Assembly: GCF_032854445.1 (NCBI RefSeq)
Contig: NC_088304.1
Location: 13,777,704-13,841,703, forward strand
Length of the DNA: 64,000 nucleotides
DNA from: Liolophura sinensis
Lineage: Eukaryota; Mollusca; Polyplacophora; Chitonida; Chitonidae
Direction of reading: 5' to 3'
The position numbers were made by a program, and so were the translations under genes. Shown here in pieces: positions 1 to 12,068 of the stretch (positions are counted from its first letter, which is position 1; every line of letters starts with the position of its first letter). Under the pieces are notes generated by a model, which saw only the letters and a list, made by a program, of their open reading frames with translations, was not told the origin of the DNA and searched no databases.

Positions 1-717
1 CACAACATACTGCCTGGAAACCATGCACAACATACTGCCTGGAAACCATGCACAACATACTGCCTGGAAACCATGCACAACATACTGCCTGGAAACCAAG
101 CACAACATACTGCCTGGAAACCAAGCACAACATACTGCCTGGAAACCATGCACAACATAATGCCTGGAAACCATGCACAACATACTGCTTGACTTTGTAC
201 AGTAATTTACACCAGTCGTCTTTGTGTGCAGGTATTAACCACCTGGAAACCATGCACAACATACTGCTTGACTATGTACAGTAATTTACAGCAGTCGTCT
301 TTGTGTGCAGGTATTAACCACCTGGAAACCATGCACAACATACTGCCTGACTATGTACAGTAATTTACAGCAGTCGTCTTTGTGTGCAGGTATTAACCAC
401 CTGCAAACCATGCACAACATACTGCCGGACTATGTACTGTAATTTACAGCAGTCGTCTTTGTGTGCATGTATTAACCACCTGGAAACCATGCACAACATA
501 CTGCCGGACTATGTACAGTAATTTACAGCAGTCGTCTTTGTGTGCAGGTATTAACCACCTGAAAACCATGCACAACATACTGCCTGACTATGTACTGTAA
601 TTTACAGCAGTCGTCTTTGTGTGCATGTATTAACCACCTGGAAACCATGCACAACATACTGCCGGACTATGTACAGTAATTTACAGCAGTCGTCTTTGCG
701 TGCAGGTATTAACCACA
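1..717. repeat. Composite minisatellite, 25-bp then 79-bp units
   Basis: Seven copies of a 25-bp unit (CACAACATACTGCCTGGAAA + CCATG) run from 1 to 175. About seven copies of a 79-bp unit then run to 717 (starts at 176, 255, 334 and so on). The 79-bp unit is the 25-bp unit split by a 54-bp segment containing GTAATTTACAGCAGTCGTCT. The array continues beyond the left edge. Confidence 0.95.
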
Positions 718-736
718 TGGTATTGAATGATGATGT

Positions 737-858
737 ATTTTATTTATTTAGTTAGTTATTTATTTCATTGGTATTTCCTGATGCTGTATCGTAGAATGTT
801 TCACTTCATATGATGGTGGCCAGCATTATGGTGTGAAGAAACTCAAAACCCACAACTG
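737..858 (-). mobile_element. tRNA-SINE, old 3' fragment
   Basis: Decayed tail region: ATTTATTTCATTGG, then AATGTTTCACTTCATATGAT and GGCCAGCATTATGGTG, in inverted orientation. Confidence 0.7.
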
Positions 859-1791
859 TCTCTTAAGCCCCAGAGCTTATAATTACCTGAGTTTTCACTA
901 ATAATGAACAGTCACCTCAACCAGTTCAAAATGACCACAGTATGAAGAATATACGAGACACCAGAAAACAACTCCCTTCCCTATTTACTGACCATTTTGT
1001 ATAAATGACATGCTACAAGTAGAACCCTTACCTTCTGATATATGTATGGCAAATGCTGGAATCCTTGAAGCTATCTGGGACTGTTAAAATAACTACTCCT
1101 GCACAAATGTAACCACTGGATGGCATAAACCAAAATAGCCCCAACCTGAAGTGCCTGTGTTTAACTACTGCACATGCCACTGCATATGGCAGATGCAGTT
1201 AGTCCTACAGAGCTAGAACTGTTGCCACAGTGTATATGCAATAGATGTAGCACCACAGCTGACGAATTCAAACTTAACCCTCCATGGAAAACCTCATGGA
1301 AAACTGCTACTGTAAGACTCTCCATTACACATTACAGGTGAATGCTTACCTGTAAGAGTCTAACAGGTGAAATGAAATGCAATTAACACCTGTGCCATCT
1401 GCCAGCCCTGGGATTCTGAACAGTTTCCCTTAGCCCCTCCTTTGGCCCTTTTTTCCCCTTGCCCAAATTTGTCCTCTTATAAAGTGATCAATACCCGTGT
1501 GGAACTGCTCGCTCAGATAACGGAAAAACAATAATTAGCATTGGTCAAACTGTTCTTTTGTTTCTTGAATATACAGGTTACAGCTAAACAATCTGTCTAC
1601 CGCTGATGACTTTTTGTTTTATGTAACCTATACCTCTGGCTCAGGTGCTCTCATTAGCAAATTTTTATAAGACCACAGATTTAATCATCCAAAAATATCT
1701 GTGGCTCTTGTGTGAGGTGTCAGTTCAGAAGTGTCCTATCATCCAAGGAATTGTGAAAAAGAGGACCACTCAGGTGTGGTACATCAAAGTC

Positions 1792-2076
1792 GCTTTGGGG
1801 GGAGAGCTTCCGTGGCTCAGTCGGTTAGCACACTAGCGCAGCGTAATGACCCAGGAGCCTCTCACCAATGCGGTCGCTGTGAGTTCAAGTCCAGCTCATG
1901 CTAGCTTCCTCTCTGATCGTAAGTGGGAAGGTCTGTCAGCAATCCGCGGATGGTTGTGGGTTTCCCCTGGGCTGTGCCCGGTTTCCCTCCCACTATAATG
2001 CTGGTCGTCGTTGTATAAGTGAAATATTCTTGAGTATAGCGTAAAACACCAATGAAATAAATAAATAAATAATTAA
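1792..2076 (+). mobile_element. tRNA-SINE, full length
   Basis: Head with an A box (CCGTGGCTCAGTCGGTTAGC) and a B box (GAGTTCAAGTCC), the body, and a tail ending CACCAATGAAATAAATAAAT. Flanked by an imperfect duplication ATCAAAGTC/ATCGAAGTC (1783-1791, 2077-2085). Pol III type, mobilised by a partner LINE (family knowledge). Confidence 0.9.
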
Positions 2077-2749
2077 ATCGAAGTCAGTTAGGATGAAAAT
2101 GAACAAACATTCTGCAAGTACAGCACATGCCATTATTACAAAACCCATAGCAGAATAAAAGCCACCATAATTTTGTTGAAAGTGATCAAGATCACCTGAA
2201 ACTTGAACACGATATGTAACTTGTCATGCTGGAGATATATGTGGTATTAAGTTTCAATTCAACATCACGAACTGTTTTGGTAAAAAAAAATTCTGGAAAA
2301 CTACAGAAGATCAAAGAAAAAAAAAAGGGATATAAACTGTTCTGTAATTTGTAACAGTGAAGACTAACACACTGACAGACAAGGTGTAAACACATAGTCC
2401 TCTCCTGTATTGGCAGAGCACTAACATTAGCAAATTCAAAGAAATCATATCCTACAAATATGCCAATTATTGCCAACCTTATGCAGAGGTCAATCTGGAT
2501 GTCAATAATAAATCAGAATCAAGTCATTGTTCAAAAATGAAAAACTTATGCTGGTTTCAATCTTGATCTGAGGTTTCACATTAAGTTTCATCAAAATCTG
2601 ACAATATCTGAAGGAGTAATATTGCTGTCCAAATTATTTATCTCTCATGTTTTAAGTGAAAAGCCAGGAATTAAGGCCTGAGAGAGCCACGCTTGCATGC
2701 TATTGATCAGCAAACTGAAGGCTGCAGGTTTCCTTCTTGTTCTCAATGG

Positions 2750-3486
2750 TCACACTCCTGGAGCAAGTGTGCCAACTTCCTTTCCACTCTGACCTATTTC
2801 CTCTTAGCCTACAGAATGATGTTTAGTACCCGGCGAAGTGTGCTAGTTTCCCTCAGATTCTGACTCTTTCCTCTTTAGGCTACATGATGATGTTCAATGC
2901 ATGACAAGGTGTGCTGGTTTCACTCAGATTCTGACTCTTTCCTCTTTAGGCTACATGATGATGTTCAATGCATGACAAGGTGTGCTGGTTTCCCTCAGAT
3001 TCTGACTATTTCTTCTTCTTAGGTTACAAGATGGTGTTCAATACCTAGTAAAGTGTGCTGGTTTCCCCCAGATTCTGACTATTTCTTCTTTTTAGGTTAC
3101 AAGATGGTGTTCAATACCTAGTAAAGTGTGCTGGTTTCCCCCAGATTCTGACTCTGTCCTCTTTAGGCTACAAGATGGTGTTAAATACCTGGCAAAGTGT
3201 ACTGGTTTCCCCCATATTCTGAATCTTTCCTCTTTAGGCTACACGATGATGTTCAGTGCCTGACAAAGTGTGCTAGTTTCCCACACATTCTAAGTTTCCT
3301 CTTTAGACTACAAGATTGTGTTCAATACCTGGTAATGTGTGCTGATTTCCCCCCAGGTTCAGACTCTTTTCTTCTTTAGGCAACAAGATTGTGTTCAATA
3401 CCTGGCAAAGTGTGCTGATTTTCCCCCCAGATTCTGACTCCTTAAGCAACATTTTTTTCAATACCTGGCAAAGTGTGCTGGTTTCA
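2750..3486. repeat. Degenerate ~71-bp tandem array
   Basis: About ten copies of a unit containing GTGTGCTGGTTTCCC, GATTCTGACTCTTTCCTC and TTTAGGCTACAAGATG. Neighbouring copies at 2881 and 2952 are 71 bp apart. On the plus strand each unit has a pyrimidine tract plus TTTAG resembling a splice acceptor, but the gene is on the other strand. Confidence 0.85.
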
Positions 3487-4656
3487 ACAAGGGTATTGAG
3501 AAACATTTGGCAGCTCTTCAGTTGGAATAATTCATTTATTCTAATCTGTAAAAATTTTGACATCATATCTTTCACAACACGATGACCATACACTTTGACG
3601 ATGATTCTGCGTGCAAGATGACATTAATTTTGGCCGGGATGTTGCAGCTGATGCCAATTAGCCATTTTTTTTCTGGTGCCAGATAAATAATCAGTATTGA
3701 TTTAGTGCCCGGGAAAAAGTTTGCAAAGCTGCCTATTTAAATTAGATTCCTGTTAATTAGTGTTTACATATATGTACACCTCGTCCAATCGGTTGCTGAT
3801 CGTTTTCCTTCTGTCAGAGCGGACCGATATCTTGCCAACCAAGGTGCCAGGTTTCACAAAGAGCTTGTATCATCCTACGCACATAGCTACTTTATTCTGC
3901 ATCTGCCAGAATGTAACCCTAAAGGAATAACGTTGCCATGGTAATTGAAGGTGCACGCATTGCTGTGAGCACTTTTTTGTTGAACAGGGTGAATGAACTT
4001 TGATATGGTGAGATGGAATTCCTTCAACATTTGTGTAAAGGTGTCTCTGGTTACGACATGAAGCTGTTGCAGCTTTTGATGTGAAAATAATATATCGGGG
4101 CAAATTTTCCTTTCATCTAAATCCATGCCTTTGAGCGATATGAAGTTTATAATAAAACATACATTGTGACCACATGCTTAGTTCAAAGTAAGCCTTTGTA
4201 TATTTTTCTCTAGAAATTTTGAAATTGTTCCATAAAATATTTTCACTGTACTACGGATTTCGAAAATGCTTTCCCGAGTTAGGGCATTTTATGATCCAAC
4301 TAAAAACACTGATTTCCTAAGCATGGGCATTTCAAAGTGCTGTCAATTTCGATGTATTACGTGTTATGAATGACCCAACTGGGGTCAATCACTGAGCTTG
4401 AATAACATATGTAAACTCTAATAGCAATCATTAATGTGAATTAACTGACTTATGAGCCGGTTAAAATTATATTGTAGCAAACATATTTATTTGATTGGTG
4501 GCGTTACATGTATCAGTGGACACACACATGTACAATGCATACCAAATGTATCTTACGGTGTCCAATATCTGGTATGCACATGTATCATTGTAATAATTAT
4601 CACACAATGTTGTAGTCATCACATACATTTCGTTCGCTACAGCCTTTTATAATCAT

Positions 4657-4691
4657 TGCTGACTCAGCAATAACAAAGTGCTGACTCAGCA
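4657..4691. promoter_or_regulatory. Two perfect MARE (Maf/CNC-bZIP) motifs
   Basis: TGCTGACTCAGCA occurs exactly at 4657-4669 and again at 4679-4691, 22 bp apart, within a short duplication (GCTGACTCAGCAATAA twice). This palindrome is the textbook T-MARE bound by Maf homodimers and Maf-CNC heterodimers, with an AP-1 core. Binding is inferred. Confidence 0.5.
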
Positions 4692-5440
4692 ATAATCAAT
4701 TCAAAAAAGCTCATACATAATTCTTCAACCAGACAAAATTACCAGCACATGCCTCACACAATGCAATATCTGGAGTGTTATCTGGATCACACATTCACAA
4801 GTTGAACAGGTGATACATGCATGTACATTAAAGCTCGTTATGAAGGGAGTCAGGTGTGAACAACTGATCAGGTTGTAAATATTGATCTATCTATCACCTG
4901 TCAATGTGGCACTGATCAGAGTAAGATATCTACATTTGATGATTAACACCGGAAAGCATACTATCAATAATGCAGCCATGCACCTGACTTTCAAAACAAT
5001 TACTGTCAGATCATTTCTCATGTACTTGCCCGAGGGTAGTGGTTTTTTCTTCATCTGGTTCTGCAGAGTTTAGCGAACACAATGCATGCAAAATCTTTTT
5101 GCTACCATCTTGTAAGTGAAATACTTCTGATTATACAGCAACTACAGCCACAAGTTAATAAATCAATAAATATACACTTACATATATTCAAAAGGAAGAG
5201 CTAAGGCATATTGCACCAAATTTTATGCAATACTTTTCTCAAATATTCACTGTGATAATTAAGTTAATGACTTAGTTCCACTCTATACGAAAATAAAATA
5301 TGTTCACGCACACTTATTCTTAGCAGATAAGTAGAATATCTAACTTGTGAACAAATGTGTTTTATAACAACTGTGTCCAAGTCATGTACAACTGTACATG
5401 GCAAACACACCATTTTTACACAAAATTTATACATTTACTT

Positions 5441-5549
5441 GTTTGATTACAGTTTTATACTGTTCTCAAGAAGGCCAGCATTATGCCTGGAGGGATCCGA
5501 GCAGAGCCCTTGGGAAACCAACAATCATCTGCAGATTGCTGGAAGACCT
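5441..5549 (-). mobile_element. tRNA-SINE, older inverted copy split by a younger one
   Basis: Decayed tail-to-body sequence (TGTTTGATTACAGTTTTATA, GGCCAGCATTATGCCTGG) that stops at the target-site duplication of the following copy. Confidence 0.8.
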
Positions 5550-5564
5550 TCCTACGTACAGCCA

Positions 5565-5820
5565 GGGGCCTCTGTGGCTCAGTTGGTTAGCGCACTAGCG
5601 CAGCGCAATGACCCAGGAGTCTCTCACCAATACAGTCGCTGTGAGTTCAAGTCCAGCTCATGCTGGCTTCCTCTCCGACCGTACTTGGGAAGGTCTGTCT
5701 GTAACCTGCGGATGGTCGTGGGTTTCCCCAATTTCCATCCACCATAATGCTGGCTGCCGTCGTATAAGTGAAATATTCTTGAGTACGGCGTAAAACACCA
5801 ATTAAATAAATAAAATAAAA
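5565..5820 (+). mobile_element. tRNA-SINE, full length, nested, 15-bp target duplication
   Basis: Starts GGGGCCTCTGTGGCTCAGTT and ends CACCAATTAAATAAATAAAA. Perfect duplication TCCTACGTACAGCCA at 5550-5564 and 5821-5835. The target lies in an older SINE of the same family. Confidence 0.95.
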
Positions 5821-6494
5821 TCCTACGTACAGCCACAGAATTTATACAAAATAAGGTAGCATGGCACATTTCCAACAAACGCATTTTCATATGAATATGA
5901 ATATATGAAACGTAGTTAATTTCCAAATACTGTGTGTAAAAATTACGTTTCTTACAGTTTTACTTAAACAGCTGCTGTCATTCACATAATGATCTGTTTT
6001 ATTACTCCAACACAGGAGAGTAGGTTTTGCTGACATGTACTTGTCTGTCTGCATGTCTGTCTGCAGCTTAGTATAAGAGGTCATCCATCTCTCCGGATAA
6101 AATGCTGGACACAGGCTGACCCCCGAACTACAGACTATTCATTTTATGATGATCCAATTAGAGATCCAAGATTTTTTCAAACGCTTCTTCACAGTTAAGA
6201 GAGGACAGAAACTATGAGTACTGTCCCTTTGTCTGCTGAGATCCAGGGAATGGGTATTTGGCAGGGAAAGACATTCCCAGGATATTCTTTCTTGTTGATT
6301 TATTTGACTGGAGTATATAGCCAGCAAGAGATAAGCATATACATGTACTCTCAGCTTTTTGTTGGGAATTTGTCGCAAGTTTTTTTTTAAAAATTTTTCT
6401 TTCCATGTACATTTTTCAAAAATTCCTATCTTATTCACTAGCCAGATTAAAAACAAAATGCCTTATGATAGATCCTATATTTTCTGACAGGATT

Positions 6495-6645
6495 TTTTAG
6501 TTATTTACTTGATTGGTGTTTTACGCTGTACTCAAGAATATTTCACTTATCCGACGATGGCCAGCATTATAGTGGGAGGAAACCTGGCAGAGTCCGGGGG
6601 AAACCCACAACCATCCACAGGTTGCTGCCAGACCTTCCCACGTAC
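6495..6645 (-). mobile_element. tRNA-SINE, 5'-truncated, 11-bp target duplication
   Basis: Tail and half of the body only, missing the tRNA head. Flanked by CTGACAGGATT at 6484-6494 and 6646-6656, showing it inserted already truncated. Confidence 0.9.
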
Positions 6646-7139
6646 CTGACAGGATTAGGTTATGCCCAACAAAGAATTCTTATAGGTTGGAACATATGGG
6701 TATAAATCAAAGTTTTGAGTCAAGAAATTTTCATAGACCATGCAATTAATCATTTATTAACCCTCAAGCACATTTTTCATTTTCGGGTGCATTTTGAACT
6801 ACATGAATCTATACTGAGAAGTCAGGTTGCAAATTACAATTTATGCATACCTATATATTTGCATACACATGTACCAGAATTAATTTTTTATCATGTTACA
6901 ATAAAAATTATATTTTACACATCAGACAGCATATAAAGACGTCAAGACACTTCTCTGACACACTCTCTGGCATTCTAGCACATGGGCAATTTTTTTAGAG
7001 GAAATGCTAAAAAAAAAACAACAGACATCCAAGCTATTTGTTTTTTTATTTTCACATTTCCCCCTCATGCTCAAAATCTTTACCCTAGTAGGTGGACATT
7101 ACAATACACATCCCCCGGAAATGGAAATGGACTTATTGT

Positions 7140-7515
7140 TAACGAGAGGTTCTGAGGAGACAAGGGGGCGTTTATAGCACTTCAGTGGCGTTAATTACCA
7201 CAGGAAGAGCGAGTAGGCGTCGTGGAATGATCTGAGGTTCTGTAGAATGACATGGAAGGAGAGAGGCAGGCTTGTGGGGATTCTGCCTGATGGTGTCCAC
7301 AAGCTTTGGGTGAGATATCACTGTATGGGGGAAGGGAATCCCACAAGTCAACCCTAACATTCCAGTGAAATACATAACCAAGGGGCACACATATGCCCTT
7401 GTTAGTCCAAACCTAATCACTGCTTGAAATCTTCCTACAAACCTGACAGCAGTCATAGAAATGAAAAATTCTTCAGTACAGCGTTAAATACCTATCAATC
7501 AATCAATCAAACAAT
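7140..7515 (+). mobile_element. Unclassified retroelement fragment with SINE-like tail
   Basis: Complex sequence ending TTCTTCAGTACAGCGTTAAA then TACCTATCAATCAATCAATC, related to the SINE tail but with an unrelated body. The long open frame on the minus strand through it has no recognisable domain. Boundaries are approximate. Confidence 0.5.
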
Positions 7516-7564
7516 CTATGATTTCAATCACTGTTACCTTGATAATTAATTCCCTGAATAATAT

Positions 7565-7709
7565 GACACAGTGAGTATCTAATAAGATACAGTGAGTATC
7601 TAATAAGACACAGTGAGTATCTAATAAGACACAGTGAGTATCTATTAGACACAGTGAGTATTTAATAAGACACAGTGAGTATCTAATAAGACAGTGAGTA
7701 TCTAATAAG
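7565..7709. repeat. 21-bp tandem array
   Basis: Seven copies of GACACAGTGAGTATCTAATA plus A, with minor length variants. Confidence 0.95.
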
Positions 7710-7969
7710 AAAAATCACAGCCCCTTCGCATTATGAGTTGATCACTAAGAAACGTCAACATTTTTATTTGATCTTACGATCGGCTGACTGTGTTTTAAAG
7801 CCACACTCAAAATTTTTTCATTCATGCAGTAACAGTCTGTTTTTTCGGTGATAATAGAAACCAGACATATTTCTTCCTTTGTTATTAATATTCTGGTAAT
7901 CATGAGACATGTACTGTATGGTCAGTGCCTCACTCATACTCTTGTATCTACTGAATGAGGTAAACTAAT

Positions 7970-8183
7970 GCAATTCTTCAACCTTTCTGCATGTTTGCAA
8001 GGTGTTTATTCAGACATATTCTGACGTCACTACTCTGTGTGGACAGCTAAAATAATACTTTTTGTGTAGCCCTGAAACTGGCCAATCCAACCAATGCCAT
8101 TTTGTCGTCAAAATCAAATTATAAAAATGTGCATAAATTGCACTGAAAGTCGTTTTTTCATATGCAAAAAGGTTGAGGCATTA
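7970..8183. mobile_element. MITE-like element, TAATTCYTCAACC family
   Basis: Terminal inverted repeats CAATTCTTCAACCTTTCTGC and ATGCAAAAAGGTTGAGGCAT around an AT-rich core with GCACTGAAAGT. Related to six other copies in this window. Its inner end is about 50 bp from exon 7. Confidence 0.85.
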
Positions 8184-8236
8184 GGATTGTTCATGCATAC
8201 ATATACATACAAGAAAATTGTAGAAGCGCTACTTAC

Positions 8237-8341
8237 CAAGTCCCGGACTTTTAATCTCTCTGTATTTAATGTGTGCTGAAGGCCATCCACCTGTATACTC
8301 AGGTTCTCACATTCGGACGTCCTATCGTGAAGTTCTCGGTC
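8237..8341 (-). CDS. RIMBP: RIMBP exon 7, coiled coil, residues 256-290
   Basis: Thirty-five codons: DRELHDRTSECENLSIQVDG, then LQHTLNTERLKVRDL. Acceptor ACATTTCTGATTTCCAG and donor TTG|GTAAGT are both good, and both are phase 0. The ECENL...L spacing recalls the KKCESLEQE/RRCEELELQ repeats of the TSPOAP1 coiled coil. A MITE copy (7970-8183) begins only about 50 bp into the downstream intron. This is the last exon recognised; the coding region should continue beyond the left edge. Confidence 0.78.
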
Positions 8342-8937
8342 CTGGAAATCAGAAATGTCAATAAGATTTCAGAAACACACACCCCAACAGGGGTCATCTT
8401 CTGAATGAAATAAAAATAATATATATGTATATATCTGATATGTATATACAGCATGAGTGATGAGAAAGAAAAAAAAAAAAAAGATTAACGAACTATTCAT
8501 CAATGTACAGGTGAGTCATATGATCTGGATTATTTTATACAGAGACATGTAAATATACTTCTGAAATCTGCATCAAGTCCACAATGAGAGCCATTCAATG
8601 CCACAGAGCTGCTGATCAATATCTAGGACCATTATAGCTTATTCTGAAGCCAGCCAGCCTTAAAAACACAATTCACCTTTTGAATTCCCACACACAGGAA
8701 ATATGTTTGTAAAACTTGTTTACTCCGCAGTTTATTTTAAGCGCAATGAGTTGAACTATAAATTGAGGTGTTTTTATTACCTGTTTTTTTTGTTTTTGTT
8801 TTTTTATTTACGTATTTTCTGGTAAATATGTGGAGGTGAAGTGAAATAATGTGAAGTGTAAATTAAAATTAAGGTGTAAATACACCACGGCATAATATCA
8901 AAGTGTAACATCACATTTGTTGTTATATTAACTTTTT

Positions 8938-9122
8938 CGCTGTGAGTTCAAGTCTAGCTCAGACTGACTTCCTCTCCAGCCATAAGTGGGAAGGTCTGCC
9001 AGCAACCTGCGGATGGTCATGGATCTCCACCTGGCTCTGCCCGGTTTTTCCCACCATAATGCTGGTCGTCTTTGTATAAGTGAAATATTCTTGAGTACGG
9101 TGAAAAACACCAATCAAATAAA
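8938..9122 (+). mobile_element. tRNA-SINE, truncated just 5' of the B box
   Basis: Starts CGCTGTGAGTTCAAGTC and runs to the tail. Target duplication TATATTAACTTTT at 8924-8936 and 9123-9135 shows insertion in truncated form. Confidence 0.92.
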
Positions 9123-9492
9123 TATATTAACTTTTCTTGTGACACAACATTAAGCATGCCCACAACAAAATATTTCCGCAATATTCTTCCTACCTCTGAT
9201 ACATGCGGTTTGCTGATTACAAGTATGGGTTTATTATTACTTTTTTTTTTTTGCATTTTTTAAAGGTATCATCATGATCTCTAAGCAGTAATTGTTTTAA
9301 TTACATACCTATAACGAGTTAATTAGGGAGGATATAATAATAACATATCAGAAGTTGTAGCCTGGGAAAAGTTATTCTAACCAATTACATGTCAGATATG
9401 CATGTAGTAAGGCTCATAACCCACTCTCACACAAGTTACTCAACTATTCCTATTGTGAACGATATTAATTGCATTATTAGTCATGATTTTGA

Positions 9493-11112
9493 TACTAAAG
9501 TCTGACGGCTACCTGACCACCTAAGTCTTTATACAGAGACATATGAGCATCCACATACACATGGGAACATGTTGTAACCGACAGATGAACGCCTGGTAAA
9601 AGTGTGCTCATAGTGAGCTAGTGGCATGCTATAAATCTCATAGTGGGCTAGTGTCATGTTATTACTAAAGTCTGACAGCTACCTGACCTCCTATGTCTTT
9701 ATACAAAGACATATGAGCATCGACATACACATGGGAACATGTTGTAGCTGACAGATGAACGCCTGGTAAAAGTGTGCTGGTAGTGAGCTAGTGGCTGCTA
9801 TTACTAAAGTCTGACAGCTACCTGACCAACTAAGTCTTTATACAGAGACATATGAGCATCCAAATACACTTCGGAACATGTTGTAGTCGACAGATGAACG
9901 CCTGGTAAAGGTGTGCTGGTAGTGAGCTAGTGGCTCGCTATAAAGCTCATAGTGAGCTAGTGGCATGCTATAAAGCTCATAATAAGCTAGCGACATGCTA
10001 TAAAGCTCATAGTGAGCTAGTGGCATGCTAAAAAGCTCATAGTGAGCTAGTGGCATGCTGTAAAGCTCATAGTGAGCTAGTGGCATGCTATTACTAAAGT
10101 CTGACGGCTACCTGACCTCCTATGTCTTCATACAAAGACATATGAGCATCCACATACACACGGGAACATGTTGTAGCCGACAGATGAACGCCTGGTAAAA
10201 GAGTGCTGGTAGTGAGCTAGTGGCTGCTATTACTAAAGTCTGACAGCTACCTGACCACCTAAGTCTTCATACAAAGACATATGAGCATCAACATACACAT
10301 CGGAACATGTTGTAGCTGACAGATGAACGCCTGGTAAAAGTGTGCTTGTAGTGAGCTAGTGGCATGCCATAAAGCTCACAGTGAGCTAGTGGCATGCTAT
10401 TACTAAAGTCTGACGGCTACCTGACCACCTATGTCTTTATACAAAGACATATGAGCATCCACATACACATGGGAACATGTTGTAGCCGACAGATGAACGC
10501 CTGGTAAAAGTGTGCTCGTAGTGAGCTAGTGGCATGCTATAAAGCTCATAGTGAGCTAGTGGCATGCTATTACTAAAGTCTGACGGCTATCTGACCACCT
10601 ATACATGTCTTCATACAGAGATATATGAGCATCCACATACACATGGGAACATGTTGTAGCCGACAGATGAGCGCCTGGTAAAAGTGTGCTAATAGTGAGC
10701 TAGTGGCATGCTATTACTAAAGTCTGACCGCTATCTGACCACCTACTTCTTCATACAGAGTCATATGAACATCCACATACAAATGAGAAAATGTTGTTGT
10801 GGACAGATGAACGCCTGGTTAAAGTGTGCTCGTAGTGAGCTAGTGGCATGCTATAAAGCTCATAGTGAGCTAGTGGCATGCTATTACTAAAGTCTGATGG
10901 CTACCTGACCACCTATTTCTTCATACAGAGTCATATGAGCATCCACATACACATGGGAACATGTTGTTGTGGACAGATGAACGCCTGGTAAAATTGTGCT
11001 CGTAGTGAGCTAGTGGCATGCTATAAAGCTCACAGTGAGCTAGTGGCATGTTATTACTAAAGTCTGACGGCTACCTGACCACCTATGTCTTCATACAGAG
11101 ACAAATGAACAT
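9493..11112. repeat. Higher-order minisatellite, 140 bp + n x 30 bp
   Basis: Ten units start with TACTAAAGTCTGAC at 9493, 9663, 9802, 10092, 10231, 10401, 10571, 10715, 10885 and 11055. Spacings are 170, 139, 290, 139, 170, 170, 144, 170 and 170 bp: about 140 bp plus 0, 1 or 5 extra copies of a 30-bp module containing CTCATAGTGAGCTAGTGGCA. Confidence 0.95.
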
Positions 11113-11278
11113 GTCCACATGGACACCCGCATTACGCACATGTGCACACGCCACCAGATCGGACAGACTTTTATCAATTAATACATTCCCGCAACAATTA
11201 CTCTAAATGTCAGGCTAGTAATTACATCTATTACGTGCATGGGTAGTCTACTTTATGACCCGTCAGTGCTGCATATGT

Positions 11279-11308
11279 GGGGGAGGGATGGGGGGAGGGG
11301 GAGGGGAC
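11279..11308 (+). other. G-rich tract with G-quadruplex potential
   Basis: Five closely spaced G-runs (GGGGGAGGGATGGGGGGAGG and onward). The G-rich strand is the template strand of RIMBP. Confidence 0.6.
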
Positions 11309-11494
11309 GCATTTGTAATGGGTGAGTAATCGTAAACAAGGCACATATCCTCAAGGGCAGCACGTGTTCTTATCCCCAGAAGTACTGTTGTTGTGAACTA
11401 CACAATATTTCTGCTATTCACCATGTAGGTACACTACAACCTGCCCCACTTATAAAAAAAAAAAAAAACCTCTATAAATCAAATGTATATACTG

Positions 11495-11761
11495 TAATTC
11501 TTCAACCTTTTCCCATGTTTCTGAAGTGTTTATTCAAGCATGCTCTGAAGGCATTATTCTGTGCTGAATGTTAAAATTATATTTTTTACAAAGCCGTGAA
11601 ATCGGCCCATCCAACCAACATAGGTCTTTTAAATACACACACCAAAAGAACTGCAGCAAATATGAATACATGATCTCTTTCAAGTCTCCAAAATCTAATT
11701 ATAGATGTGGATAACTTGCACTGGAAGTTGCTCTTTCATACGCGAAAAAGTTGGGGAATTA
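11495..11761. mobile_element. MITE-like element with a ~65-bp internal insertion
   Basis: Termini TAATTCTTCAACC and GGGGAATTA. The core matches the 52182 copy, interrupted at 11622-11688 by sequence that also occurs at 12093-12158. Confidence 0.85.
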
Positions 11762-11899
11762 GAGTACCTCTATGTATCACTAAAAAATCCCAGTAAAGTT
11801 GAAAAAAGTACCTTTTTATTTTAATGATGTTGTATTTAAGCAAGTTTAAAGTAAGAGTAACCATTCATTCACATTGAGAAATTCAGAAGTGCCACCATG

Positions 11900-12068
11900 A
11901 CAGCCATGGGAGGAAACTGGCCAGCCATCAATCCACAAGTTGCTGGCAGACCTTCCCCCGTACCACCCAAGAGGAGGTCAGCATGAGCTGGACTTGAACT
12001 CACAGCTATTGCATTGGTGAGAGGCTCCTGGGTCATTGTGCTACTCTTTACACACTAATCACCAGCTA
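11900..12068 (-). mobile_element. tRNA-SINE, partial
   Basis: Inverted head and body (ATGAGCTGGACTTGAACTCA, GAGAGGCTCCTGGGTCATTG) without the tail. Diverged. Confidence 0.8.

Larger units (their letters stand above)
1..8236 (-). other. Partial last intron seen (downstream of exon 7)
   Basis: No exon was found on the gene strand here. Contents: minisatellites (1-717, 2750-3486, 7565-7709), SINEs (737-858, 1792-2076, 5441-5820, 6495-6645), another repeat with a similar tail (7140-7515), a MITE copy (7970-8183) and a MARE pair (4657-4691). The stretches 860-1780, 2090-2740, 3490-4640, 4700-5430 and 5840-6480 are non-repetitive to the eye, with no convincing feature. 3590-4130 is compositionally more complex and could be an old or conserved noncoding block. 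Confidence 0.5.

Noticed and set aside
48-284. Open frame beginning MHNILPGNHAQH
   Set aside because: Translation of the 25-bp tandem repeat.
3870-4126. Two overlapping open frames on the minus strand
   Set aside because: No family, no splice sites and overlapping frames; the block may be conserved noncoding DNA but this cannot be judged from one sequence.
7172-7456. 94-codon open frame on the minus strand
   Set aside because: Lies inside a repeat with a SINE-like tail, antisense to it; no domain recognised.
9838-10086. Open frame of repeated MPLAHYELYS on the minus strand
   Set aside because: It is the 30-bp minisatellite module read in frame; 30 is a multiple of three, so stops are avoided automatically.
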